The notes under the pieces were generated by a model, which made no database searches, was not told the origin of the DNA, and saw only the letters and a list, made by a program, of their open reading frames with translations. This document shows, one piece after another, positions 37,316 to 46,527 of a stretch of DNA of 51,144 nt. A program made the translations under genes and the position numbers. The stretch is taken from NCBI GenBank assembly GCA_022773025.1, contig JALEZF010000055.1:1-51144 (forward strand). Direction: 5' to 3'. The DNA is from Clostridium sp. Lineage in GTDB: Bacteria > Bacillota > Clostridia > Clostridiales > Clostridiaceae. Positions within the stretch are counted from its first letter, which is position 1. Each line of letters opens with the position of its first letter.

Positions 37316-39352
37316 ATGAATGAGATAGAGATAAAAATTGAGTCACAAGAGCCTCAAAAAGGGTCTAATAGTAAAAATATAATCATCGTTAATGAATATA
37401 AAAAGAATTTGCTTTACAAATTTATGGTTGGAAATAAGGGACTATGGAAAACTCTTAAAGATTACTCAGAAGAAAAGACATGCCTCTGGAACCCCATAAA
37501 TGATGGTGAGTATATAATAATGGTTCAGGCGAAGGATAAAGAGAGCAAAAAGAATTCCAGCTATGTGTCTAGGATCTCATATACAATAGGGAAAGAACGA
37601 GATGAGGACATAATAGATTATATAACCTTAAATAAGGAAGAATATAGTATAGGAGAAAAGCTCACTTTAGTTGTTGAAACAAATTATGATGAAGTAATGT
37701 ATAGATACTGGATAAGGGCTTATGATGCATGGGAACTTATAAAAGATTACAGTGTGGAAAATGTGCTGATTTATACAATACAGGATCAAGGAAAGCAGGA
37801 AATCCTAGTTGAATGCAAGAACATAGATTCCTCAAACAAATTTGATGATTTTAAAACTGTAAAATTTAATGTAAAAGAATCAATTCCTGTAGAGATTACA
37901 GGGTTCACTCCTTTAGTAGAAGAGGATTTCTTAGTTGAGGAAGAGATTGCTTTTAAGGTGAATGTATCAAATAAAGAAAATAAAAATATTTTATATAAAT
38001 TTTATAAAGCAGATAAGAATGGACATGTAGAATGGAGTCAGGATTATTCAACGAAATCAATTTTTTCATATATAGAAAAGAATACAGGAAATTATAAGCT
38101 TTTATGTATGGTGAAGGACATGTATTCTTTAAATGAATATGATGACAGAGCTATTTTGAATTATGAAGTTAAACCTTATAGGGATATAAAAATCCTAAAT
38201 TTTAATAGTGATATGTCATCTCCACAGCTTTTAAATAGGGATATAATCTTTCAGACAATAGCTAGTGGAGGAAAAGACTTAAGATATAGATTCATTGTAG
38301 AAGGTGTTCATGAAGAGGATAGCGGATTTACTAGAATGAATACTTTTCTATGGAAGTCTAAATCAGAAGGCAAGTATCTCATAAAAACTTTTGTAAAAGA
38401 TGTGTCATCAGAAGAGGAATATGAAGCCATGAGTTCTATGGAGTTTGAAATAACAAAGGAGCAGTATGTTCCTATAAAAATAAAAAATATAGTTATAGAT
38501 AAGACGAGGAATTATATAAAGGGGGAAGTCATAACTATACGAGTGGATACAACAGGAGGTATTGATCCTTTATACAAGTTTAAAGTATATCATGAAGATG
38601 ATGAAATAGAGTGCAAGGATTACAGTAAATCAAACTGGATGAGCTTCACTCCGGAAAGTAGTGGAAACTATAAACTTCAAATAAGAGTGAGAGATATTGG
38701 CTCTAGTAAAGAATTTGACTGTGAGACCTTTGAATGCTTTAATGTTCAGGAATTTGTACCTGGAACCTTAGACTATATTCTTATGGATGCAAAAGAGTAT
38801 TATAGAATTAAAGACAAAATAGTTCTCGATGTAATTGCGGAAAATACATCAAATACCTATGTGAAATATGCTCTTACTATAAATGATAGAATTGTTGAGG
38901 AAACTTCATATGGAATTAGCAAGAGATATTGTTTTATTCCAAAAGTTAGTGGCAAATATATAGTGTATATCTACAGCAAGAATAAACTTAGCCAGAAGGA
39001 ATATGACTGCAAAAAACAAGTGAAGATATTAGTTCATGACACTCTTCCTGTTACTGATATAAAAATAAAAGCTAGTGTCCCCATTATATATGTAAATAAT
39101 GGAGTAGATTTTTTTGTGGAAAGTAGTGGAGGACGTGATGTAGTATATGAATTTTATTTGATGGAAAGAGGAGAATGGAAGAGAGTACAAAGCTATAGCA
39201 AGAAAAACTTTTATTCTTTCATTCCATTTGCAGAAGGCATCCATAAGATTTTAGTTCTTGCAAAAAGTTTTCATAAAAAGATTGCCTATGAGGACTATAA
39301 GCTCCATGAATTCAATGTAGAGAAGGCAAAAGATCAGGGAGATTCTATATAA
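37316..39352 (+). CDS. Seven-repeat triple-tyrosine (Y_Y_Y) protein
   Basis: A protein of 678 residues made almost entirely of seven beta-sandwich-like repeats of about 90 residues. Each repeat has a ...YKF/YRF... strand, W...(K)DYS, a short hydrophobic strand such as CLWNP or FSYIE, then G.Y.I...VKD and an ending strand. This is the Y_Y_Y domain pattern (PF07495), in clostridia known as the triple tyrosine motif protein. There is no signal peptide, wall anchor or membrane segment, which is unusual for a repeat of surface-type look. Role unknown; binding is inferred. It has GTGGGGG before the ATG and is a single-gene unit. Confidence 0.8.
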   Translation: MNEIEIKIESQEPQKGSNSKNIIIVNEYKKNLLYKFMVGNKGLWKTLKDYSEEKTCLWNPINDGEYIIMVQAKDKESKKNSSYVSRISYTIGKERDEDIIDYITLNKEEYSIGEKLTLVVETNYDEVMYRYWIRAYDAWELIKDYSVENVLIYTIQDQGKQEILVECKNIDSSNKFDDFKTVKFNVKESIPVEITGFTPLVEEDFLVEEEIAFKVNVSNKENKNILYKFYKADKNGHVEWSQDYSTKSIFSYIEKNTGNYKLLCMVKDMYSLNEYDDRAILNYEVKPYRDIKILNFNSDMSSPQLLNRDIIFQTIASGGKDLRYRFIVEGVHEEDSGFTRMNTFLWKSKSEGKYLIKTFVKDVSSEEEYEAMSSMEFEITKEQYVPIKIKNIVIDKTRNYIKGEVITIRVDTTGGIDPLYKFKVYHEDDEIECKDYSKSNWMSFTPESSGNYKLQIRVRDIGSSKEFDCETFECFNVQEFVPGTLDYILMDAKEYYRIKDKIVLDVIAENTSNTYVKYALTINDRIVEETSYGISKRYCFIPKVSGKYIVYIYSKNKLSQKEYDCKKQVKILVHDTLPVTDIKIKASVPIIYVNNGVDFFVESSGGRDVVYEFYLMERGEWKRVQSYSKKNFYSFIPFAEGIHKILVLAKSFHKKIAYEDYKLHEFNVEKAKDQGDSI

Positions 39353-39441
39353 ATATTAAGGAGAGGTATTATAAAACCTCTTGCACCAAAGAGGGATTAC
39401 ATATACTATAAATATTAGTATATAGACATGGAGGATAACTA

Positions 39442-40158
39442 ATGGAAAGATTAGATAAAGTACTTTCTAACTTAGGTTATGGAAGCAGAAAAGAAATAAA
39501 AGCAATAGCAAAAAAAGGAAAAGTGACTGTTGATGGAGTTGTAGTAAAAGATAGCTCAGTTCAAATAGATCCAGAAAAATCTAAAGTTGAAATAAATGGG
39601 GAAAGAATTGAGTACAAAAAATATGTTTATCTTCTGATGAATAAAGCTGATGGGTATATATCAGCTACCTTTGACAAGTTTGATCCTACGGTAGTGGATC
39701 TTCTTGAGCCAGAAGATGCAGTATTTAGCCCATTCCCCGTTGGAAGATTAGATAAAGACACAGTAGGATTACTTCTTTTAACTAACGATGGAGAATTAAA
39801 TCACAGACTTATATCACCTAAAAATCACGTTGATAAGGTGTATTATGCCCATATTAATAAAGGCGTAAATGAAAAGGACCAAAGAGCATTTAAAAGAGGA
39901 ATAACCATTGATGATGGCTACAAATGTCTTCCAGGAAAGCTTGAAATAATAAAGAGCGAGGAAGAATTCAGCGAAGTTCTAGTGACAATTCATGAAGGGA
40001 AATTCCATCAGGTAAAAAGGATGTTTGAAGCCTTGGGCAAAAAGGTTACTTATTTAAAGAGAATAAAGTTTGGACCTATAGATTTAGATGAAGAATTAGA
40101 AGAAGGCCAATATAGAGAGCTTACAAATGAGGAAATAGACATATTAAAATCAATTTAG
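39442..40158 (+). CDS. RsuA-family 16S rRNA pseudouridine synthase
   Basis: A protein of 238 residues. The N-terminal S4 RNA-binding domain (about 1-58; RLDKVLSNLGYGSRKEIKAIAKKGKVTVDG) is followed by the catalytic domain with the Asp in GRLDKDTVGLLLLTNDGELNHRLISPKNHV. FHQVKRMFEALGKKVTYLKRIKFGPIDLD is the usual C-terminal signature. By similarity it modifies a uridine of 16S rRNA during small-subunit assembly. Its upstream leader has a short GAGAGGT/ACCTCTT hairpin with no T tract. A ~345-base non-coding stretch follows that holds the candidate sRNA. Confidence 0.93.
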   Translation: MERLDKVLSNLGYGSRKEIKAIAKKGKVTVDGVVVKDSSVQIDPEKSKVEINGERIEYKKYVYLLMNKADGYISATFDKFDPTVVDLLEPEDAVFSPFPVGRLDKDTVGLLLLTNDGELNHRLISPKNHVDKVYYAHINKGVNEKDQRAFKRGITIDDGYKCLPGKLEIIKSEEEFSEVLVTIHEGKFHQVKRMFEALGKKVTYLKRIKFGPIDLDEELEEGQYRELTNEEIDILKSI

Positions 40159-40290
40159 ACAATGTTTAAAATTTAACAAATAGAATATAAACATAACAAA
40201 TAAATATGACATTTATTATTCATGAAATAAGAATATAAGAATTTTTTAATGTAAAGATTTTAAAATTACTAATTGCTAATCTTTATGTGG

Positions 40291-40319
40291 TTGAATAAGA
40301 AGGTGGAATTTATTATAAT
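40291..40319 (+). promoter_or_regulatory. Promoter of the candidate C-rich sRNA
   Basis: TTGAAT (40291-40296), a 17-base spacer and a perfect TATAAT (40314-40319), with no ORF behind it and a strong terminator about 80 bases later. Confidence 0.7.
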
Positions 40320-40325
40320 AAATCA

Positions 40326-40405
40326 TGCAAGATAAATAAAAAGATAGATAGCCCCCTTTTTATTTATTCCCAAGCACAACCTTCCCCCAAGGGTTGTGTT
40401 TTTTT
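40326..40405 (+). ncRNA. Candidate small RNA with C-run loops, about 80 nt
   Basis: Two hairpins: AAATAAAAAG (40334-40343) pairs with CTTTTTATTT (40356-40365), with CCCC at the end of its loop. Then CACAACCTT pairs with AAGGGTTGTG (40375-40398), with CCCCC in the loop, followed by T7 (40399-40405). The linker has TTCCC. Exposed C runs complementary to GGGG/GGAGG are typical of Gram-positive regulatory sRNAs that block ribosome sites. No ORF is present. Family not recognised. Upstream (40159-40290) is AT-rich with nothing seen. Confidence 0.65.
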
Positions 40406-40503
40406 GTGCAAAAAATTAAGTTATTTCAAAAACTATAGTATAACAATGAAATTAATGGTAATATATAAATTGATAGTAGGATTAGTGAGGGGTGTTATAA
40501 TTT

Positions 40504-40809
40504 ATGATGGAGTACAAGTCAAAATTGCAAAACGAAGAATTAGATTTATTATTTGAGGCGATTCTAAAATTAAACACTATAGAAGACTGTTATCGATTCT
40601 TTGAGGACATTTGTACTATTAATGAGATAAAATCTTTAGAGCAAAGGCTACAAGTAGCCAAAATGCTTCAAGAGAAAAAGACCTATCAGGAAATAGCATA
40701 TAAAACTGGTGCCAGCACTGCAACAATAAGCAGGGTGAACAAAGCTTTGAATTATGGCAGTGACGGATACAAAACAGTATTGGAACGTATAGACTTAAAT
40801 AATGAATAA
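40504..40809 (+). CDS. YerC/YecD-type TrpR-related DNA-binding protein
   Basis: A protein of 101 residues. It has the TrpR-like helical fold: FFEDICTINEIKSLEQRLQVAKMLQEKKTYQEIAYKTGASTATISRVNKALNYGSDGY. The helix-turn-helix (about 58-82) is complete. No tryptophan-binding role is known for this branch and targets are unknown. GAGGGGTG lies ahead of the ATG. It precedes pcrA and ligA, as is common in clostridia, with a hairpin between. The candidate sRNA is directly upstream. Confidence 0.88.
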   Translation: MMEYKSKLQNEELDLLFEAILKLNTIEDCYRFFEDICTINEIKSLEQRLQVAKMLQEKKTYQEIAYKTGASTATISRVNKALNYGSDGYKTVLERIDLNNE

Positions 40810-40845
40810 TCTTGACTTGTAGAAACATATTAAGGCAAAACTAGT

Positions 40846-40868
40846 AAGGGGAGGGTAACCTCCCTTTA
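40846..40868 (+). terminator. Weak terminator-like hairpin after the yerC-like gene
   Basis: AGGGGAGG paired with CCTCCCTT around GTAA (one wobble). There is no T tract, so it may be partial or a stability element ahead of pcrA. Confidence 0.45.
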
Positions 40869-40938
40869 ATATATGAGAATTAAAAAAAATAAAGGATTAT
40901 GATATAATAATCTTTACATCACGAAAGGGAGTGATTTA

Positions 40939-43197
40939 ATGGATCTAAAATCTCTATTAAATAAGGAACAATATGATGGTGCCACCACTATAGAGGGTCA
41001 GGTGCTTATATTAGCTGGAGCAGGAAGTGGAAAGACAAGAGTGCTTACACATAGAATAGCACACATGATAAATGATCTAGATATATATCCTTCTCAAATA
41101 TTAGCTATAACTTTTACAAATAAGGCAGCAGGAGAGATGAGAGACAGGGTTAAAGCCTTAGTTGGAAATGAGGCGGAACGCATGTGGATTTCTACATTCC
41201 ATTCAACTTGCGTGAGAATTTTAAGGAGAGAAGCAGACAAAATCGGATATCAAAAAGATTTCAGTATATATGATACATATGATCAAAAAGCTCTTATAAA
41301 GCAGTGCATGGCTGAGCTAAATATAAATGATAAGGATATAACTGAAAACGAGATATTGTCCAAAATAGGTAAAGCTAAAGATAATCTTATAGGACCAGCT
41401 AGATTTAAAAGGGAAAATGAAGGCAATTTTAGAGAAGATAAAATTGCAAATGCCTATGCATTATATGAAAAGAAATTAAAGAACAACAATGCCATGGACT
41501 TTGATAATCTGATTTTTAAAACCATAGAATTATTTAAAAGCAATCCAGATGTGTTAGAATTTTATCAAAGAAAATTCAAATATATAATGGTGGATGAGTA
41601 TCAAGATACTAATAGAGCACAATATGAATTTACAAGGCTTTTAGCTGATAAATACAAGAACATATGTGTGGTTGGAGATGATGACCAGTGCATATATATG
41701 TGGAGAGGGGCGGACCTTAGAAATATTTTAGATTTTGAAAAGGACTATCCTTCAACTAAGGTTATTAAGCTCGAACAAAATTATAGATCTATGGGAAATA
41801 TTTTAATGGCTGCTAATGAGGTCATAAAAAATAATAGCGAAAGAAAGAACAAGGTTTTAAGGACAGAAAAAGCCAGTGGAGAAAAGATAAAGATATATAG
41901 AGCTCCTTCTGACAGAGATGAGGGAGAGTTTGTAGCTGCTCAAATTCAAAAAATCAAAGAGGAGAAGGACAAAAGATATAAGGATTTTGCTATTCTTTAT
42001 AGAACTAATGCCCAGTCTCGTGTATTTGAAGATGTTTTTATAAAAAGAGGAATTCCTTATAGAATTCTTGGAGGATTAAAGTTCTACGATAGAAAAGAAA
42101 TTAAAGATATGCTTGCTTATCTTAGGGTAGTTGCAAATCCAGCAGATGATATAAGTTTAAAGAGAATAATAAATGTTCCAAAGAGGAATATAGGTGATGC
42201 CACAGTGCTTAAGCTTCAAACTTTTGCTGATGAATCTGAGCAGAGCCTTTTTGATGCAGTGATGGAGGCTGAGAATAATTCTGCTCTTACAGCAAGAAAT
42301 ATAACTTCTATAAATAAATTTGCAGAGATACTGACAGAGCTTAGAGCCATGGGAGAAGTGCTTCCTGTATCAGAATTTATAGAATATGTCTTAGAAGTCA
42401 CTGGATACTTAAATGAGCTTAAAAATTCTAAAAATCCAGAAGATGAAAGCAGAGTTGACAACTTAGAAGAACTTGTATCAGCAGCAGTAGAATTTGAAAA
42501 GACTTCTGAAGAGAAGGGACTTTCAGCTTTCTTAGAAAAGACAGCTTTAATATCTGATATAGACAATTATGATGAGGATGCAGATACCGTTGTACTTATG
42601 ACTGTTCATAGTGCAAAAGGACTAGAATTCCCAGTAGTATTTATGGTAGGAATGGAGAACGGTATATTCCCAGGAGCGGCATCTCTTAAAGAACCAAGTG
42701 AGATGGAGGAATCTAGAAGGCTATGCTATGTTGGAATAACAAGGGCAGAGGAGATTCTATATATGACTTCGGCAGAAATGAGAAGAGTCTTTGGTAGAAC
42801 CCAATGCTATGAAAAATCAGAATTTCTAAGGGAAATCTCCGATGACCTAAAGGAAAATGTAAATGGCAGAGGAGAGGTTTCAAAGGGGTCCGAGAGAAAT
42901 TTTGGTGGAGGATATAGAGAAAGTAATGCCTATGGAAGAAATCCTCATGGACTTCAGAGTTTGTATAACAATAATAGTTATAATAATAGGTCTTCAGTTA
43001 ATAATAAAATTAACCAAGGAAGTAGTATAGACACATCTGAAATGGTAGTTGGAAGAAAGATTAAGCACACAAAATTTGGAGTTGGAACAATAGTTTCTGT
43101 AAGTGGAAGTGGCTCTGATAAAAAGATTACTATAGCCTTTGATGCTAATGGCATAAAGCAGCTTTTAGCAGGAAGTGCACCTATAGAATTGTTATAA
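40939..43197 (+). CDS. pcrA: ATP-dependent DNA helicase PcrA/UvrD
   Basis: A protein of 752 residues, superfamily 1 helicase moving 3' to 5'. Walker A is AGAGSGKT, and [15 protein letters not shown] (motif Ia), VDEYQDTN (motif II), [14 protein letters not shown] (III) and the C-terminal motifs [16 protein letters not shown] and [13 protein letters not shown] are all seen. The C-terminal KFGVGTI...[16 protein letters not shown] segment is the usual PcrA tail. It works in nucleotide-excision repair and removes RecA filaments and rolling-circle blocks. GAAAGGGAG precedes the ATG. It probably forms an operon with ligA, 26 bases downstream. Confidence 0.97.
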   Translation: MDLKSLLNKEQYDGATTIEGQVLILAGAGSGKTRVLTHRIAHMINDLDIYPSQILAITFTNKAAGEMRDRVKALVGNEAERMWISTFHSTCVRILRREADKIGYQKDFSIYDTYDQKALIKQCMAELNINDKDITENEILSKIGKAKDNLIGPARFKRENEGNFREDKIANAYALYEKKLKNNNAMDFDNLIFKTIELFKSNPDVLEFYQRKFKYIMVDEYQDTNRAQYEFTRLLADKYKNICVVGDDDQCIYMWRGADLRNILDFEKDYPSTKVIKLEQNYRSMGNILMAANEVIKNNSERKNKVLRTEKASGEKIKIYRAPSDRDEGEFVAAQIQKIKEEKDKRYKDFAILYRTNAQSRVFEDVFIKRGIPYRILGGLKFYDRKEIKDMLAYLRVVANPADDISLKRIINVPKRNIGDATVLKLQTFADESEQSLFDAVMEAENNSALTARNITSINKFAEILTELRAMGEVLPVSEFIEYVLEVTGYLNELKNSKNPEDESRVDNLEELVSAAVEFEKTSEEKGLSAFLEKTALISDIDNYDEDADTVVLMTVHSAKGLEFPVVFMVGMENGIFPGAASLKEPSEMEESRRLCYVGITRAEEILYMTSAEMRRVFGRTQCYEKSEFLREISDDLKENVNGRGEVSKGSERNFGGGYRESNAYGRNPHGLQSLYNNNSYNNRSSVNNKINQGSSIDTSEMVVGRKIKHTKFGVGTIVSVSGSGSDKKITIAFDANGIKQLLAGSAPIELL

Positions 43198-43223
43198 AAT
43201 CAGGCTTTATGGAGGAAATAGCT

Positions 43224-45218
43224 GTGGATAAGGAAAAAAGAATAAAGGAATTAATAGAAGAACTTAATAGATATTCTCATGAATATTATGTCCTTGATAA
43301 TCCTTCAGTTAGTGATAAGGATTATGACTTAAAATATGATGAGTTGAGAAAATTAGAAGAGGAAACTGGTATAGTGCTTCCTTACTCACCAACGGTTAGA
43401 GTAGGCGATGGTGTGCTTCCTCAATTCAAAAAGTACACTCATAAGGCCAGGTTATGGAGTTTAGACAAAGCTCAGACTATAGGAGAGCTTCAGGAGTGGC
43501 ATAGAAAAAATATAAAGGCGGTGGAGGAGTATAATAGAACTTCAGAAAATCCTCTTCCTCCAGTATCTTATGTGGTAACTAAAAAATTTGATGGTCTTAC
43601 ATTAAACTGTACTTATGATGAAAACGGGGTTTTTGTAAAGGCTGCAACTAGAGGAACAGGAGCTGTAGGGGAAGACATAACAGCTCAAGGAAAGACTATA
43701 AAGTCACTTCCCTTAAAGATAGATTATGATTATCAGATAGAGATACATGGTGAAGCCATAATGACTAGGGAAGCCTTTGAAGCATACAATAAAACTGCAG
43801 AAGAGCCTCTAAAAAATCTTAGAAACGGAGCTGCGGGAGCCTTAAGAAATCTAAATCTAAAAGAAACTGCAAGGAGAAATCTTACAGCCTTTTTCTACGA
43901 TGTAGGATATAACGAAGGAACTCCATTTAAGACTTACATGGAGATGATGAATTTCATAAAAGAAAAAGGCTTTTTGATGGATGATTACTTAAAGCAGTGC
44001 TCAACTATGGAAGAGATAGAAAAGGAAATAAATTATATAGAGGATATAAGATTTGATTTAAATTATGATATAGATGGTGTTGTAATAGCTGTAGATGATA
44101 TGAGAACAAGAGAACTTCTTGGATATACGGTAAAATTCCCTAAATGGGCTATAGCCTACAAGTTTGAAGCACAAGAAGCGGTTACAACTTTATTAGATGT
44201 AGAATGGAATGTGGGAAGAAGCGGAAGAGTTAGCCCTACAGCACTACTAGACCCTGTTGAACTTGCAGGAGTTACGGTAAAAAGAGCAACTCTAAATAAT
44301 ATGGATGATATCAATAGAAAAGGAGTTAGAATTGGCTCTAAAGTATTCGTAAGAAGGTCTAATGATGTGATTCCAGAAATTATGGGTGTGGTAGAAGAAA
44401 GTACAGAAGGAACAAAGGAAATAGTTCCGCCAGCTCATTGTCCTTATTGTGGAAGTGACATTGTTCTAGATGGCGCCCACTATTTCTGCGAGAATACATT
44501 GTCCTGTAAGCCTCAAATGGTAAAAAGTATCGTACATTTTGCCTGTAGAGAAGCTATGAACATAGAAGGATTTAGCGAAAAGACTGCAGAACAGTTATTT
44601 GAAAAATTAGACATAAAATCTTTAAGTGATTTGTATACTTTAGAAAAAGAAGAATTATTAACTCTAGATAAGTTTGGAGAGAAAAAAGCTCAAAATTTAT
44701 TAAATGCCATAGAAAAAAGCAAAGACTGCGATTTAAGTGCATTTATATATTCTTTAGGCATACCTAATGTTGGGGTAAAGACTTCTAAGGATTTAGCTAA
44801 GAATTTTAAAAGTTTAGATGGAATTAGGAATGGACAGTTTGAAGATCTTGTAGCTATACAGGATATAGGAGATATTGTTGCTAGGAGCATAGTTGAATTC
44901 TTCAAAGATGAGAGGATTCAAAAATCAATTGATGATCTTTTAGCTTTAGGAGTGAACCCTAAGTTTGAAGAAACATCAGTTGTAGAAAATCAATTTCAAG
45001 GAAAGACTGTGGTTGTCACAGGAACTTTAAAGAACTACTCTAGAGGGGATATAAAAGCAAAATTCGAATCTTTAGGGGCAAAGGTGTCCTCTAGTGTAAG
45101 TAAAAAAACAGATTATGTTTTAGCGGGTGAAGCTGCAGGCTCTAAATATGATAAAGCTGTAGAACTAGGAGTTAAAATACTTACAGAGGATGAATTTGAT
45201 GAAATGACAAAATTTTAA
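43224..45218 (+). CDS. ligA: NAD+-dependent DNA ligase
   Basis: A protein of 664 residues if translation starts at GTG 43224, eight bases after GGAGG; the ATG at 43209 has no ribosome site. The N-terminal [19 protein letters not shown] is NAD+-binding domain Ia. The AMP-binding Lys is in the KFDG motif (KxDG). The zinc finger CPYCGSDI...CENTLSC, the HhH region and the BRCT domain (about 585-660, [26 protein letters not shown]) are present. Odd points: the usual RGDGTTGED is RGTGAVGED, and ~20 residues are inserted before the KxDG strand ([18 protein letters not shown]). It looks like a divergent clostridial LigA, functional as far as can be seen. Confidence 0.93.
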   Translation: MDKEKRIKELIEELNRYSHEYYVLDNPSVSDKDYDLKYDELRKLEEETGIVLPYSPTVRVGDGVLPQFKKYTHKARLWSLDKAQTIGELQEWHRKNIKAVEEYNRTSENPLPPVSYVVTKKFDGLTLNCTYDENGVFVKAATRGTGAVGEDITAQGKTIKSLPLKIDYDYQIEIHGEAIMTREAFEAYNKTAEEPLKNLRNGAAGALRNLNLKETARRNLTAFFYDVGYNEGTPFKTYMEMMNFIKEKGFLMDDYLKQCSTMEEIEKEINYIEDIRFDLNYDIDGVVIAVDDMRTRELLGYTVKFPKWAIAYKFEAQEAVTTLLDVEWNVGRSGRVSPTALLDPVELAGVTVKRATLNNMDDINRKGVRIGSKVFVRRSNDVIPEIMGVVEESTEGTKEIVPPAHCPYCGSDIVLDGAHYFCENTLSCKPQMVKSIVHFACREAMNIEGFSEKTAEQLFEKLDIKSLSDLYTLEKEELLTLDKFGEKKAQNLLNAIEKSKDCDLSAFIYSLGIPNVGVKTSKDLAKNFKSLDGIRNGQFEDLVAIQDIGDIVARSIVEFFKDERIQKSIDDLLALGVNPKFEETSVVENQFQGKTVVVTGTLKNYSRGDIKAKFESLGAKVSSSVSKKTDYVLAGEAAGSKYDKAVELGVKILTEDEFDEMTKF

Positions 45219-45324
45219 GATTTTCTTAAAATCATTAACATTCCATAAAGTGGTATTTACAAAGCTGCTTTAAAGGAGTAAACTATTAAAATGAGTTAAA
45301 GAAAAATTTTGTGGAGGAAATCAT

Positions 45325-45645
45325 ATGAGATATAACAATACATGCAAGAAGTCGATATCATTAAAATCATTAATGAAAGACAGCTTAACCACGTTATGCT
45401 GGATATCGGTAACATTTACTATAATAGTTTTAATAAGTGTTTTCCTATCCACTCACAATATAATTTACATCAGACTTTTAAACAATTATTATGCTCTTCA
45501 AATATCAATGAGTATAACCTTTTTCTTATGGTCTGCTAAATTTTTTACCTATGGCAAGAATAAGACATCAAAATTTACATATTCATTCATATGTCTGCTT
45601 TTATCTATAGGTTCATTATGTTTTACAATGCTTAACGTATACTAA
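45325..45645 (+). CDS. Small three-span membrane protein
   Basis: A protein of 106 residues, not recognised. It has a basic N-terminus, then about three membrane segments (21-44, 56-74 and 83-104). GTGGAGG precedes the ATG by seven bases, which supports a real gene. A strong terminator follows, shared with the convergent gene. An overlapping frame (45342-45539) is a shadow. Confidence 0.7.
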   Translation: MRYNNTCKKSISLKSLMKDSLTTLCWISVTFTIIVLISVFLSTHNIIYIRLLNNYYALQISMSITFFLWSAKFFTYGKNKTSKFTYSFICLLLSIGSLCFTMLNVY

Positions 45646-45664
45646 AAACTTATAAAAATATATG

Positions 45665-45706
45665 AAAAAAAGAAGCTGTGTTTTGTTATTCAGCTTCTTT
45701 TTTGGC
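45665..45706. terminator. Bidirectional terminator
   Basis: AAAAAAGAAGCTG paired with CAGCTTCTTTTTT, so both strands get a T tract. One arm codes for the last residues (AKKEAE) of the minus-strand gene. Confidence 0.9.
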
Positions 45707-45934
45707 TATAGAATTGTCATTATCTAGAGTCTCATCTTCAGAGTCATCATAAAGTGATTGCTCATCCAATGAATCCTTTCTTAATAAAACTATATTTTGA
45801 TTTAGCTTTTCTAAAAGATAGTTTTTATACTTCATTTGATAAAACATTTTATTTAAGGTTACAAAAGCAGCAATAGTCATTCCTATAAAGAACAGCATAG
45901 TGATTGCTGCGAGAATTTGAATAAATAATACCAT
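45686..45934 (-). CDS. Small membrane protein with acidic tail
   Basis: A protein of 82 residues. The ATG at 45934 has TTGGAGG five bases upstream; the frame opens a little earlier at a TTG inside that site. One hydrophobic span (about 3-27) is followed by a basic helix (KMFYQMKYKNYLLEKLNQN) and a strongly acidic tail. The layout resembles small membrane-anchored scaffolds, but no family is recognised. It is convergent with the three-span protein gene. Confidence 0.7.
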   Translation of the reverse strand: MVLFIQILAAITMLFFIGMTIAAFVTLNKMFYQMKYKNYLLEKLNQNIVLLRKDSLDEQSLYDDSEDETLDNDNSIAKKEAE

Positions 45935-46029
45935 AAAAACCTCCAAATTATTAGGATTTTACACTAGCTATATTATATCACAGATTTTTACATCATATAA
46001 TATATAAATCAATTTTAGAAGACAAGGAT

Positions 46030-46470
46030 ATGAAAAAAAAATTAAAGGTAGCAAGTAAATCTAATATAACAATTGATGCAAATATTGAGGCACTAAAAAA
46101 AATAAAAATCAATAATGTATATTATAATATAACCAGAATATGCTGGAAGTATGACACTCCATATGTTTTATTATACAAAGATAAAGAAATTGTGGAAATG
46201 GTACTAAGAGGACTCAGATATCAGTATTATTTTAAATTTGAAAAATCACCATTAGTAGATTCTGATGAGGTAGAGGGATTTAAAAAAAAGGTAAAAGAAC
46301 TAGAAGCATCGAAGGGCATATATATAATTACGGGAAAGTTTGATTCTAAAGTAAAGATGAGTAAACATCTATATTTTTTGCGAAAAATTTGGCTCATAGA
46401 TGGAGAAATGTTTCTAAAGAATCAAAAGTCTCTTAAAGAAATGAATTTTTATAGATACATTCCTAAGTGA
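46030..46470 (+). CDS. Hypothetical protein, possibly restriction-endonuclease-like fold
   Basis: A protein of 146 residues. The ribosome site (AAGG) is weak. The body is basic, without membrane segments. The part SKGIYIITGKFDSKVK...LRKIWLIDGEMFLKNQKSLKE resembles the C-terminal strand pair of Mrr-like restriction domains (KGIFITTxxFTxEA...IxLIDGxxLxxL), recalled from general knowledge. The catalytic D...QxK part is not obvious, so an active nuclease is doubtful. Upstream are short membrane genes; the lipoprotein gene follows. Confidence 0.55.
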   Translation: MKKKLKVASKSNITIDANIEALKKIKINNVYYNITRICWKYDTPYVLLYKDKEIVEMVLRGLRYQYYFKFEKSPLVDSDEVEGFKKKVKELEASKGIYIITGKFDSKVKMSKHLYFLRKIWLIDGEMFLKNQKSLKEMNFYRYIPK

Positions 46471-46527
46471 TTAAATTATTTGAATCCTGTCAATAATTTA
46501 AGATAAGATTTTATGATAGGTGATTAT

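Noticed and set aside
45342..45539. 65-codon ORF inside the three-span membrane protein gene
   Set aside because: Overlapping frame without a ribosome site; the other frame has GTGGAGG and a membrane-protein pattern.
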